A stretch of 64,000 bases of DNA from Brachionus manjavacas (taxonomy: Eukaryota > Rotifera > Eurotatoria > Ploima > Brachionidae): contig JAHQIY010000003.1 in the NCBI GenBank assembly GCA_019054805.1, forward strand, positions 3,472,001 to 3,536,000, given 5' to 3'. The position numbers and the translations under genes were made by a program. The notes below the pieces were generated by a model. The model saw only the letters and a program-made list of their open reading frames with translations. It was not told the origin of the DNA and did no database searches. Positions 21,184 to 33,300 of the stretch are shown here, piece after piece. Numbering within the stretch: the stretch's first letter is position 1; the number at the start of each line of letters is the position of its first letter.

Positions 21184-22265
21184 GCGGAGCTACGTTATGG
21201 TGAGGTATGGAGAAAATTGCTAAAAATTTAAATTAAAAAAAATAAATTTGTTTCAATCTCTCCTTTTTTCAGCAAACTATTGAAAAAAATTAAACAAAAT
21301 TAACAAACAAAAAGCTTCATTTATTTTGTAACTTGAAAATCCAGGTATAAAGATGTGTTCTTAATAAAATTAGTTTTGCAATATTTGTAATTAAAAATTT
21401 GATGTTCATTTTATGTGAAACTAGCGGCCGAATTTTTTGATAAATAAAGTAATACGTTTTCTTTTTTTAAATGCATTTTTTCTTGTCTGAAAAATTATCT
21501 AACTTATTTAAAGTTTTTGTTTAGATGAAACAAAGTAGATTAACTTTTTTTCTTTAATTTTAAATGCGTAGGCAGAGAGAACTTTTCCACTTTAAAAAGA
21601 AAAAAAAAATGTCTCCGAAGAAGGACAGGTCAAGAAAGAGTAAATTAAATAGGCCTAATGAATAAGTCATCTAGATTACAAGAAATTGACGCTTAAAAAA
21701 TTGTTGATATTTTTGTTAGGTAAAAGAAATGAAAACTAAAATTTTTTAAAAAATTTTATTTATTGTGTTTAATTAGTTAAATTTTTCCAAAAAGTATGAT
21801 TTTTTGCTCTACTTTGGTTTGAATTTGATTCAAATTTATTTTTATTAATTTATTTTTATTTAAGTAAATATTTAAAATACTTAAATAAAAAGGTAGACTC
21901 TGCAAAATATAAATACACTTTGCAGAGCGCAGACCATAAGAACGATACTATTTTAAGTGAGTAATTTTTTGCAGAATTTTGCAGATTTTTACCTTCAGAA
22001 TAAACATAGTATGTTAAATCTAAAAATGTACCTCTGCATTAATTCTATTAAAAAATAACAATTTATTTCATAATTAAAACTTGATTTGATCATTTTGAGC
22101 ATCAAAAATTGATCATAAACTTCAAAATACTCTTAAATGGACGGTTCAGAAATAGGTCTAACTTCGAGAAATCAAAATTGGACTTATCCAAACTAAACTG
22201 CTGATTCAAAAAACCAGTCTTTACAAAATACATTTATAATAAAAAATTATATAAATAAAGAATGA
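21184..22265. other. Intergenic, nothing recognised
   Basis: AT-rich, no open frame of note. A short CTCTGCAAAATAT / CTTTGCAGAG inverted pair at 21897-21928 is the only structure seen. Confidence 0.4.
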
Positions 22266-22545
22266 ATGAAATAAGTAGTAGTAGTAGTATAATCTGCTAC
22301 TTAGAGGTTATCTAATCATAGCTCCAAAGAGCTTTTTGTTTCGCCATCCAACTATCAAGCTTCGCTTCAAAACTATTTAGGCTCTTTGCACTTCTAAATC
22401 CTCCGGGAGTTTATTCCATCCATTTACAACTCTTATTGTAAAAAAGTTAAATCTCGGAAGACAGATTTTTATTCTTTCGCGAGTAAGACAATAGTTATTT
22501 CTCCTCAACTCGTATATAAGGTTATGTGTTAAGACTCAAGTTTAT
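22266..22545 (-). mobile_element. LINE RT C-terminal fragment (family G)
   Basis: Minus strand reads FFTIRVVNGWNKLPEDL, followed after a frameshift by a SFEAKLDSWMAKQKALW-like tail. This is the FF..R(V/I)VN.WN.LP block that closes the RT ORF of many Jockey/CR1-type LINEs. It ends in a short AGT-repeat tail at about 22275. Confidence 0.65.
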
Positions 22546-22569
22546 TTCTTCATTTAATTCAATTTATAG

Positions 22570-23700
22570 TGGACTCATGCGATAGGGGAAAAAATTCCAT
22601 CATTTTGAAATTGCTGTAACAATATACGAAAAAAATCATGACTTTGAATTTCTATTTCAAGATCTCAAAGAGACAGTAAAGAAATTATTTAAGCGTCATA
22701 TTCAATCAACAGTTTAGCTCGCAGATGGTGCAGAAGAGATACATAATGGTTTCACTAAAGTTTTTACACTTAAAAAACGGATAATGTGTTGGGCTCATGT
22801 CAATCGAAATGTATGATATAGACAGCCTACAACTTTCATTAACAGAATCAATGTTTAAAAGCGCATTTATACTTTTTTTCGAAAAATGGAATGCATTATA
22901 CAAAGATTCTGTTTTTTATTATGAGACAACATGGATAAATCCTTCGGTGAATGGTTGGTTTGATGGTAGATCAAAAAGTCATCCAGAAATCCACTTGAAT
23001 TTCACAGCAAAGCAATCAAAGATTTGGTCGAGAGAAAGTCTATGCCATTAGCTGATTTTCTTAAGAATAAAACCGATGATGTTCTTCAATTTTAGTTGTT
23101 TCAGCGTAATGAAATCCGTCCAGACCTGAAAGTCTTTTCAAAAGAGTTTAATGTCACTATAGACGACTTCAAAAGAGGCTTTGCATGGGAGATATAGGGA
23201 CTTAAAGTTGTAAAGCAAAATTTTGGTGGTAGAACTTTCTTTTTCGTCCAACGTACACCGAAATCAACCCAAACTTCAACGTCAAGCCAAGCATCAACAT
23301 CAACACAACCAGAAAAAAAGAAAACGAGAAGAACCTCCAAAAAAAAACGTTAAGGAAGTAGAAAACATAATACAGGAAGTAGATACATTCAAACCAATAG
23401 ACAAGAAACGCTGTAAGAATTTTATTCAGATCTTAAATCAATGTGAGTGGAACAGCTTTCAGTATTTCGTAGATACTTTCCAAGAATTACGCATTATTTG
23501 TCTAAATGACGACAATTGACGTTGGAGCACATGTTCTTGTCCATCGTGGTTTAAACATTACAAGTGCAAGCACATCATAGGAATCATCATCAAGTTTATT
23601 TACTGAATTTCCAAAAGAAACCTGGACAATAGGACTTGGTCAAGTTTCATGCGTTTGTCGACCACGTAATTTGTCAAAAGCATTGCAAAAGTAAAGGCTA
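22570..23700 (+). pseudogene. MULE transposase pseudogene with SWIM finger
   Basis: Frames in order read FEIAVTIYEKNHDFEF, then LADGAEEIHNGFTKVF and RIMCWAHVNRNV (the MULE catalytic core, DGA...CWAH), then SSRNPLEFHSKAIKD (the N..LE..N.. block), a Ser/Thr/Gln linker with basic tail, and finally WSTCSCPSWFKHYKCKHIIG at about 23525-23580, a SWIM zinc finger (CxC...CxH). Several stops and frameshifts, so dead. Downstream to 23946 TGACA-type motifs recur and may be its terminal repeat. Confidence 0.75.
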
Positions 23701-23754
23701 AAACCTTTCCTTATTAAAAATTTTTATTTTATTTTTTATATTATTTTTTTTACT

Positions 23755-23946
23755 TGACAAATTTTTTTATATTACACTGATAAAATTTTTTTATTTTTCA
23801 TTGACAGATATTTTTTTAAATTTAAACAAATTTTATTGACCAAAAATTAAAAAAATTTATTTAAATGACTTTCATTTTTTCAGATTGACACTAGTACAAC
23901 TGACGAATTGTCTAGTTTTAATTGACATTTATATGTGTTATTGACA
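23755..23946. repeat. TGACA-motif-rich block, MULE 3' flank
   Basis: TGACA or one-mismatch variants at 23755, 23778, 23802, 23837, 23876, 23886, 23901, 23923 and 23942. The first three steps are 23-24 bp, as in the regular array at 24978-25138; the rest is less regular. Confidence 0.5.
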
Positions 23947-24325
23947 AAATATCATTTAGTCTAAGATGAATAGGGGTCTGTGAGAATTAATAATATTCCT
24001 ATTATATAAAATGAGTTTTTCGAGTTTACCTATTGATATTTATGCATTAATAAACCTATCTTAATTTTTTTGTTATTTTTAAATAATTACTTTTCGTCAT
24101 GAAAAATAAACGCCTGAAAAGGAAACTTTAAAATAAAAATTAAATTAAATCTTTTTTTTTAGACTAACCAAGTTCTATTCTAAATGATTCAGTCAATAAT
24201 TAATTGATGAATTGTTTCATACCTTGCTTTTCCCAAATGAAACACTTTTGAAATGAAATTTTGAATAAAGTTTTGTATAAACATAGGAAGAATTAATTAA
24301 CTGGTTTAATTAATTAATTAATTAA

Positions 24326-24836
24326 TTAACTTGAGCTTTGAGCGCCGTGTTCGAGGAGACCTGATACAGATGTTCAAACTCACCAAAGGCATCAACGAAG
24401 TGAGCTGGGTGAACCCCCCAGTTCCCGCAAGTTCACTATCCCAACCCGGACCCGCCAGAGGTATCAGAGGTCATGCAAGAAGATTGTCCGGCCAGGCTTC
24501 CACCAAATGTCTACAACGGGCAAACACATTCACCAACAGGATAGTCAACGAGTGGAACGCCTTGCCAGTTACAGTGACAGACGCCGACTCCGTCAACAAG
24601 TTCAAGAATGGATACGATGTATTCCGGACTAGTCAACAATCCTGAAGATGAACATTATTTATAAAATTTTTCTCTTACAGCTTTTTCTATCGAGAATCTT
24701 AACTCTTACTTTGACCTAAAAATTTTAAACAGGATATTTTTTATTTTCAGTACTTTCTATGTGTTATGTGCAAGGAGCTACCATAGGTGACCTCCTAGTA
24801 GGTCATCTCCGCAAGCTAGTCTTGCTGTAGCTTATA
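24326..24836 (+). mobile_element. LINE family C, RT C-terminus and 3' UTR
   Basis: Unusually G+C-rich for the window. Encodes FERRVRGDLIQMFKLTKGIN, RLSGQAS, FTNRIVNEWNALPVTV and NKFKNGYDVFRTSQQS, the conserved end of a Jockey/CR1-type RT ORF, then a ~190-bp 3' UTR ending GTCTTGCTGTAGCTTATATA and an ATT tail. Truncated at 24326, directly against a run of TTAA/TAAT. Confidence 0.8.
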
Positions 24837-24969
24837 TATATTATTATTATTATTATTAATATCAAAAAAAATCTTGATTAATAATATCATAATATATGAA
24901 TAAAATATTTTATAACTTAATTTAAGAAGAAAATTAATACATACTCCAAAATTAGTAGGGCTTAAATTT

Positions 24970-25600
24970 TTTGGGGGTGACAAATTTAATTTTTTTAAGA
25001 TGACAAAAATAACTAAAAGTGGTGACTAATTTAATCTATTTTAGCTGACAATAAAAAACTAATTATTCTGACAAAAAAACTAAACGACTGACAAATACAT
25101 ATATATTGAGATGACTATTTAATAATTTTGCACTGACAAAATTTTATTCATTTTTATTTTATTTTATTTTAGTTCTAATTAAGCTATTTAGTTCGAATTG
25201 AGTGGAAATCAAAAGTAATGACCCTATGCTTCACAAGGAGTGAATAACGAAAAAAAAAGAAAGCTATTTAGTAATTTAATTCTCTAAGATTGTAAGGAAT
25301 GAACTTAAATTGTGGCGTTTTCTCATAGTTGACTCTAGCTTGATGATGAGATTTGAACAAAACGGTTTGTCATAATTGTCTGGAGCTTCCTTCTAATTTT
25401 GGTGCTATAGTTCAAGATTTTGATTTTTATTGTGACCTCAAAATCATTAATTTGTTGTAAAATAATTAATTAGTCAAAAAAATATTTTGTCACTCAAATA
25501 ATTGTTTTATCAGTCAATTAATTTATTTGTCATCTAATGGAGTTTTTTTGTCAGTAAAATTTAATTTTTTTTGTCAGTCCATTAATTGATGGCCAATTAG
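24970..25600. mobile_element. Non-autonomous element with TGACA arrays at both ends
   Basis: The left part starts near GGGGGTGACAAATTT and carries TGAC(A/T) at 24978, 25001, 25023, 25046, 25069, 25089, 25112 and 25134. The right part carries the complement (TGTCA, TATCA) at 25488, 25508, 25528, 25549 and 25572. Between them is unique sequence (25140-25430). A second copy of the left half and part of the middle lies inverted at 50620-50965. Similarity of the motif to the MULE flank at 23755 suggests a MULE-derived MITE (inference). Confidence 0.6.
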
Positions 25601-25609
25601 TAGTTTTGA

Positions 25610-27366
25610 GAAAAAACTATTATTATAACAAAATAAAAAAAATAAGAAAAAAATGAATTATTTAAATTTTAGCTACTAATTAATAATAGCAAAAATTGAT
25701 TAATCATTCATTTATTGTTAAATAAACTCAAATTTATCATAAAAATGAAAAAATATTTAAAACAAAAAAGATAATTATTTTTTGGTTTAGTAGTCTTGCT
25801 GGTCTGCCTCTTCTTATTTTTGTATTAAAAGGCTCCAGCACATCTATGTCTTCTTTTGAGTTTAATTCTTATAAGAGTGTCTAAGGATTTCCTGAGTTTT
25901 TTCTTAGAAAATCCTCGTAAATAAGATTTCCGGAGAAAAAACTTTAAAAATTTTTCAAAAATAGCGCAGAAGTATCTGAGAATAATTTTTTCTATAATAT
26001 TTTTAAGAAGTATCTTCTTTTTTCATCAAAATATTCTGAGGATCTAATTGATCGCCCGCCAAAAAGTTGACCGTATTTTTTGGCATTTTCATAATAGACT
26101 GATTAAAACTTCATTTATTTAATTTTTTATTAAAATTTTAAATATCAAAAATTAGATTTTTTTGTTGCAAAGATGATCAATAATTAAGTTATTAGGGAAA
26201 ACAATGATTAATCAATGAAAAAGAGACCTAAAGGACATTTTTTGGTCATTTTAAAGCTTTGAAAGCTACAAAAGTGATTATAGTTTTAATTTTTGGTTTT
26301 TTCTTACTCTGATGATCTCAACATTAAAAAATTGTTTTTCCGCTTATCTAGAGTGGTGCCACAATTTACGGATTTTACTATAATTAACGTAAATTACCGT
26401 AAATTTGTGAATTTTTGCTTTTTGTTTTTACTGTAATTTACGTTAATCATCGTAAATTTTTGTCAAATTATGTAAACTTACGTAAATTATGGTTAAATTC
26501 TTTTTTCGTAGCACCACTGTATCTCAAGTTTTATTTTTTTTATTTATCAATTTATTTTTGTTCTATTTGTAATGAGCGTTTCTTGGTGCCGCATTAAAAG
26601 CTTATATTTTTTGTAGAAGAAAAAATATTTTTTTAGAACTTTTATTTTTGGGAAATAGAAAAAGAAAATTTTCTGCTCCAAAAAATATAAGACATTAAAA
26701 ATCGAAAATATTATAATAAAAATTTTCCCAAAAAAGACTAAGATTTTATTTTTGAATATAGAATCTGATCAAATCCGATCTTAATAAAAATTGTGTCTAA
26801 TTTTTTCTCTTGTAATTGTTTTCCAACTATTATAAAATAATTTAATAATTTTTAATATAATATAATTTTATTTTTTAAGAACACAATTTTAAGTAATCAA
26901 AGCCTTAGATTTTTAAAACGTCATAAAGTTTGTCTTATTTGTTATTTTTTTTAATTTTAAATTTTAGAGAGCCAAAAATGTATAGAGAGTAAAAAGAGAT
27001 CAAATTTCATGGAACATATGAAAATTGAAATCCAATCTAGTCATAGTGGCCAGTAATAGAATTTAAACAATTATTAATTTTATATGTTATAATTTTTTGC
27101 TTAAAATTTATTTAAATTTATTTATTAAATTAAATGATCATTTTTCAAGGAACTAACTTTCGATCTCTCAGCCGATAAAACAGATTAGACTACTAAAATT
27201 TGAAAAATAATTTTAAAGAAATGCGTTTTTTTTTAAACAAAAGAAAAAAATTATCTCATGACATAATCTTAGTTAATTTGATTTAAAGAAGTGATTTAAA
27301 TATTTTTTAACTTTTTATTAAATAAAAAAAAATTAAATTAAAAAATTTCAATTGTGACTTTCTTAG
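25610..27366. other. Intergenic, nothing beyond one MITE
   Basis: Contains the short MITE at 26351-26519. The rest is AT-rich without recognisable coding or repeats. Upstream exons of the following gene could be hidden here. Confidence 0.4.
26351..26519. mobile_element. TA-flanked MITE (Tc1/mariner type)
   Basis: GAGTGGTGCCACAATTTACG... and ...TTCGTAGCACCACTG are inverted ends, with TA at 26349-26350 and 26520-26521. The interior repeats TTTACG/CGTAAA several times. 169 bp. A similar end (CATTGTAGCACCACTTT) is seen alone at about 47310-47335. Confidence 0.65.
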
Positions 27367-30300
27367 CGACCAAATATTGCAATACATTCCAGGTATCTCA
27401 AAGGCTTCCAAACTGATTATAATAAATTATGATATTAATAAAAAAAATAAGCTTTGCAGTCTAAGGCATAAATTTAAAATATTAATAAAATATACAAAAA
27501 TTTTTATTAGACTTTCGGCGTTCTTCGAGCAGTGCACCTTCCTAACAGTTCTTCTTAAAGATAAGAACATAAATGAAATTAAATTATAGAAAGAAATCAA
27601 ACGATAGCAAATCGAATTTTTATCTTCATCCATATACATCCAGTATATCGCATGAGCCTCCCAGTTCTGGCCAGAACATGGATTACACTCGAAGCCGAAG
27701 CCATTCAAATCTAACAGACATTAATTCAAGTGAAGTTCAATCCAGTTCGACTTCATCTTCTAGCCAAGGGCACAATGGAACTTTGTCTCGACTGGCCAGG
27801 CTTTTATGGAAAAATCCGAAAAAAATGCCACATTGTTCTAGTTCTCAGAATGTGTCAAATGTAGAAAATAAGGAGTTTAAGCATTTAATATCAAGCCCGG
27901 GACAACTATCACATGTTCCTCTGATTCAGTGTCCGAAGACGAGCAATTTTAAAATGGACCCTGAGACCAGGGAAGAGCTTAGAAAAAAGTTGAGTCAATT
28001 GACGAGTCAAGAGCGCATTCAGCTCCAGAAAAAGGGCCTTGAGCTGCTAAAGGCTAAAATAAATTCAGGAATAGAGGAAAAAAAAAGCTCCGAAAAAACC
28101 ATTGCCGAGATTAAGAATCACCTGACGACTAAACGTCAACAATTTAGGTCACATACGGATATTGAAAATCTAAGAAATGAAATTAGAAATTTGACAAACG
28201 AGAAAGCAGCACTGGAGCTTAAAATAATTCAAAGTAAGCATTTAAATACTTTGCTGTCTCGTAAAATGATTTTTTTTTAATTTATTACACCAACAAAATT
28301 TTCTTGGCAAAAATTTTCTTTAAAGTTTAATTTAATATTTCCGAACAAAATTTGAGATTTAGACAATTAGACAGTTTAGTACAAAAAAATTTCTTCATAA
28401 TTCTTTCTTCTTATTTTTCTTTCATTGTCTATGTAAGGTTTATTACAATTCTTTTTGTTCTTATGCTTCTTTTACCAGAAATATCTGGTAGAACATCAAT
28501 CTTTTTGTTCCTTTACTCTTTCTCTCCTAAAATAGGTTCTTTAACAGCGATTCTTTTGGCAACTTGAAGTTAATAATCTATTCTCTATCTTTAGATATTA
28601 AAATTAATCTCTGAGTTAATTTAAAAGATCTAAATGTAGCATGTTTTACATGTCGCGTAGATTTAAAAAATAAAATTTTTAAAAAAAATTTTGATTTAAT
28701 CGATTGTTGAATTTAAATTTATTAACTGATTTTTTGAAGAGTTTATTTTGAATTTTTTACTTCAAAAGTATTGTATCTGGCATTCAAAATTAAATTAAAA
28801 AAATTAAATTCAAATATTTAATTCAAAATAATTAATATAATGAAAATATCGATCTTCCTACCAATATTTTTAAATAAAAAATTTCAAAATAAACTTAACA
28901 AAAAATCAGTTTATAAATTTAGATTTAAAAATCGATTTTATCAAAAAGTTGAGAAAATATTATTTCAAACCAGAGTTTTTTTTAAGTCACAAGCCATAAG
29001 TCAAGTTAAGTAAATGACTTAAATTTTTTTTAGCAATTTGTAAATAGTCAAGTTTGTGATTTTTTTTGTAGACAGGCTTTAATTTTTTCATTTATTTTTT
29101 CGAACTCCAGTTTAACTTAATTTTAAATGAATAAATAAATAGAAAAAAATTAAAATAAAAGTTTGTTAAGTAACAACTTTGACTTAAAACTGTGACTTAA
29201 AAACAAGTCTGTTTTAAACCTTATTCAATGAAACCATCCCTGCAGGGATATTTTGAAGTCATGGTGAATTTCCATACAAAATTCCCAAACAAATTCTAAA
29301 TTCTTGAAAAGAATATGCTTAAGCTTTAAAAGGTGAAACAAACAATGTTTCATTTAACAGTCCAGTTTAAAGAAAAAATATAATTTTTAACCACCTAGTT
29401 CAAAATTATTTTAGAAGCGATGACAGAATTTTCACATTTAAACATATAAATTTACAAATTGCAAAAGAAAGTTTCAATTAGAATAGATCATAGAGACAAA
29501 AAATAAATTAATCTTTAAATATTGAGTTTTTTAAATTTAATTTGATGAAAAAGAATTTTATTTTTGTTATTTTTGGAAGATTTGAACGAAAATTCCCAAT
29601 GCCTATTTTGAAGATTTTTTCACCATCAGCGGGTCTTGAACCCTCAATTCTCTGCTTGCCTGAGTTACACACAAACCATTTGGCTTTACGGTCTATTATG
29701 AGCTTTTGACAATGAACTTCTTCTTTTTTTTAAATTATACCCTGGAATAAAAAGTGTCCTTTTGTGTCCTTTTGTTATGAATTCTTTTTTAGTAAGCATT
29801 TGCGCTTATTTTCTTTTGAAGTAAAAAAATATGTTCCTATTTAGCAAATTTAAAAAAATTTTGTACAAATATTTAAACTTAAACAATTAAGAAAATTAAG
29901 AATTCTAGTTGTGTCATTGTTTACTAAAATAAAAAAGCCACCTAGAACACCTAAATCACACTTGTCCTCTTTTTTCTATCAAAAAAAAAATTAGATGCTT
30001 AATACTTTATTTTAAATAGCAATAAAAAAGATTAAAATGAACCCTTGATTATTTTTTGTGTCATATCGTTAGAAAGTTGTTGGAAATAATGACTCAAAAT
30101 TTACTTTTTGAATTACTTAAAAAAACCCAAAAAGAAAGTCTTATACATTTGAAACCAGAGTTGGTCAAAAGTCAAAGTATGGACTTTGACTTTAAAACTT
30201 TAATTTTTTAAAGCAAGTCTGGACTTTGACTAAAACTAAAATTCTTTTTTAAAAATTTTTTTTTTAATAAAATTTAGTTCTCGAATTTCAATGTTTTTAA

Positions 30301-33300
30301 ATTACATTTTATCATTGTTAATTTTCTGTAATTTGGTGTTAATATAGAACGATGAGGTCTAATGTTATAGCCTGAAAATAATTAAGTTGAGTCTGACTTT
30401 GACTTTAAACTTATTTACCAACTCTATTTGAAACTTTTAACTTTGATTAATTAATCACTAAGCTTTTCAACTAATTCCTTCGTATTCATTTTTAAGTACT
30501 TTGTAATAGATTATGTTCCAACAATGTACTTAACAAAATTATATAAGTAAACCACTGAAGAATAATCAAGTGAAAAAGAAAGCTTTAACAAAACCAATAA
30601 TATATTTAATAAAGCTTTTCAAAGCGCCATATATTTCATTTTTCAGCTTTTTCTTTACGGGAAATTCGTATTTTTTCTTTATTTTCTTCAAATTTTGAGT
30701 ACTTTTGTTCCTGTTCCTTTTTACAGCGACATTTTATTGAAAAAAAGTTTTAATTTTTTACTTGCCAAAATTTTGAACACTCTTTACGGTATGATGATTA
30801 ATGAATTTTTTCGGCATTTTTTTCAGTTCATTCTAAATTCATGCAAAATTTACGCATCAAATAGAAAAAATTGACTTAGTTTATTTTTAAGACAAAAAAT
30901 CAAATCGAAGTTTTTGTTTAAAAATTTATTTAAAAAAAAATTAAAAAGATTAGCTTATGACAACAATTTTTAAATCATGTTCGCTCATTATCTTTTAACT
31001 TTTTTAATAAATTCATTGTTATTCACTCTCATAATTAAAAACACAATTTAATAATTTTGTGTATAGTGTGCGTAAACATTAATTTCAACTAATTTGAAAA
31101 TTTTTGTTAAGTTTTTTGTTTGCGTTTGTCAGATTTTTCATTTTGGTAACATAATATTTCCTATTTCATCTAAATATTTGACCAAACTTCCCAAGTCAAT
31201 GGTCATTTGAAATTATTTTAATATCTTTTAAAAAAGTTATCCTAAATATCTAAATCTGAAATTGTTTATAAAATATAGTTTTTGTTTATTTTTTGAAAAA
31301 CTTTAATGCCAATTTTAATTTTTCCGATCAAAAAAACAACCAAAAATATTTGAAAATTTATTTCACCGTATTCCCTTGATTGACATTGCAGCGTTCTATA
31401 TCGAATCCCAAATTTGGCTGCAATATCGAACAAGGGAAAACGGAGGTTGAATTTTTGTATGTTTATTTTTAGTAATTGGTAAATGTGAATTAAAGCTTAA
31501 AAAAAGATAAATTTCTATTCTATTTTATAAAATTTACTTTAATTTATAAATAAGAATTCAGATTTTTTAGTTAATTTTTAACCGAGGAAATAAAGATTTA
31601 AGGATAGTTATCGTTTTTTTAAGCAAAGTTAAATTTTTAATCATATATTTCTATAATGATCAAGTAATTTTTGATCACGATCCTACCATAAACTGACGAT
31701 CCTAAAATATTTTTTTACTACATTAAATCTCAATTAGTTAAGTCATTAAAATGAAAAAAATAAAATATTTACTCTAATGAACAATTAATTAATCATTATT
31801 TATTTATTAAAATTATTATCAAAATCTCATTATTATTATAAATTTAAAATAAACAATTAACAAATATTTTAAAATAAGATAGAAACACTATTTAAAAGCA
31901 AAAATTCCTCTTCTTCTGTCTTAAACTCAAACCATAGCGTAAGGCGCCCACACGTGCTCTCCATTCTACTCTGTGAATTTAAGTGGTTTCTGTTTGTTCA
32001 CAAGTGTGCTTCATCTCTTGAGCTCAACTGATCTCTTCCAAGGCATTTTTGGTCTTCCTAGATTTCCTTTCCTTGTCATGTCCAAAATAACACGACTCTA
32101 GGAATTATGTGTGTTAGTAATACACGCCAAAGCTACTTAGCCCGTCTTCTGCGTATCGTGTTTACTCAATCATAGAGTTTTCTTTATTTACTCTTTATAT
32201 ATATTTTTGTTTTTTGAAAGTCAGTCTCGTTTATCCTCCATTCGGATCCATATAGTAATACAGATTTAACAAGACTACTATAAAGATGCAATTTGGTACC
32301 CAGGAATGATTCCTTAATTTGACGAATGCTGTTCTGGCCTCTTTTGTTTAATTCGCGTGTCTTCCTCATTTCATTTTTATTTCTAATCTTTATTTTTTGC
32401 TGATTGCTATACCCAAAATTGTAAAGCTGACGAGGGATTTTATATTTTTGTCTACTCCAGCAATTGGTACATCTTTGTTGGTGCAGAGAACTTGTATTTT
32501 TCTTATTTTTTTGTTCACAAATCTTAATATATTAAAAAAATCCAAGTGATAAAAAGGTAAGCTAATCTTGTAGCACTTTAAACGTTTTTAAAAGTAAAAA
32601 AGTTAACTTTGGAGAATACCTTCAAAGAATTTTTTAAGGTCAATTAAAGAGGACATTTAACTCCGAAAATTTACCGAGGAAAAATAAAACACTTAATTTA
32701 ACGAAAAAGATAGAGACAAAATAAACAAAATTTTTGATATATTTTATTCTTTTAATTTTTATTTCTTTTATTGTTTTATTTTGTTTTATTTAATTTTTAA
32801 TATTTTGGTTTTTTAAATCTGAAAAGGCATTAGCTCGAAACAGATTTTCAAATGAGTAGAAAAAAACTGCACAAAATTCAAATAAAGACTTATTTGAATT
32901 TTTTTTAAATGATTAATTTTAATTTTCTGCTTTTTAATTTTAAGATAACAATTTAAAATTCTGTAATTAATATTACCGTGAGATTGAGAATTTTTATCAC
33001 TTAACTCAGTTCAAATAAATAAAATAAAATTATTTTCTTATTAAATCACAAATCAAATCTGTAGAATGTTAAATTTTTTTCCGGAAAAATACAAAGTAAA
33101 AAAATTAAGTATTTTTATTTTAATTTAATTTCTTGATTAATCTAAAGCTTTAAAAAATTTTCAATCTCGGTTTTAAATTTTAAAAAGATTCAAAAAAATG
33201 GGAGCGGATTAAAATAGCTTATTCAAAATAGACAAATTCCGTACGGCTAAAAAAAAGAGTCAAAACAGCTTAATTTTTAATTAAGAAAAAAACTATCTAG

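Noticed and set aside
24277-24325. Run of TTAA/TAAT next to LINE C read as a telomere-like or origin element
   Set aside because: Simple low-complexity sequence at a LINE truncation point; nothing more can be supported.
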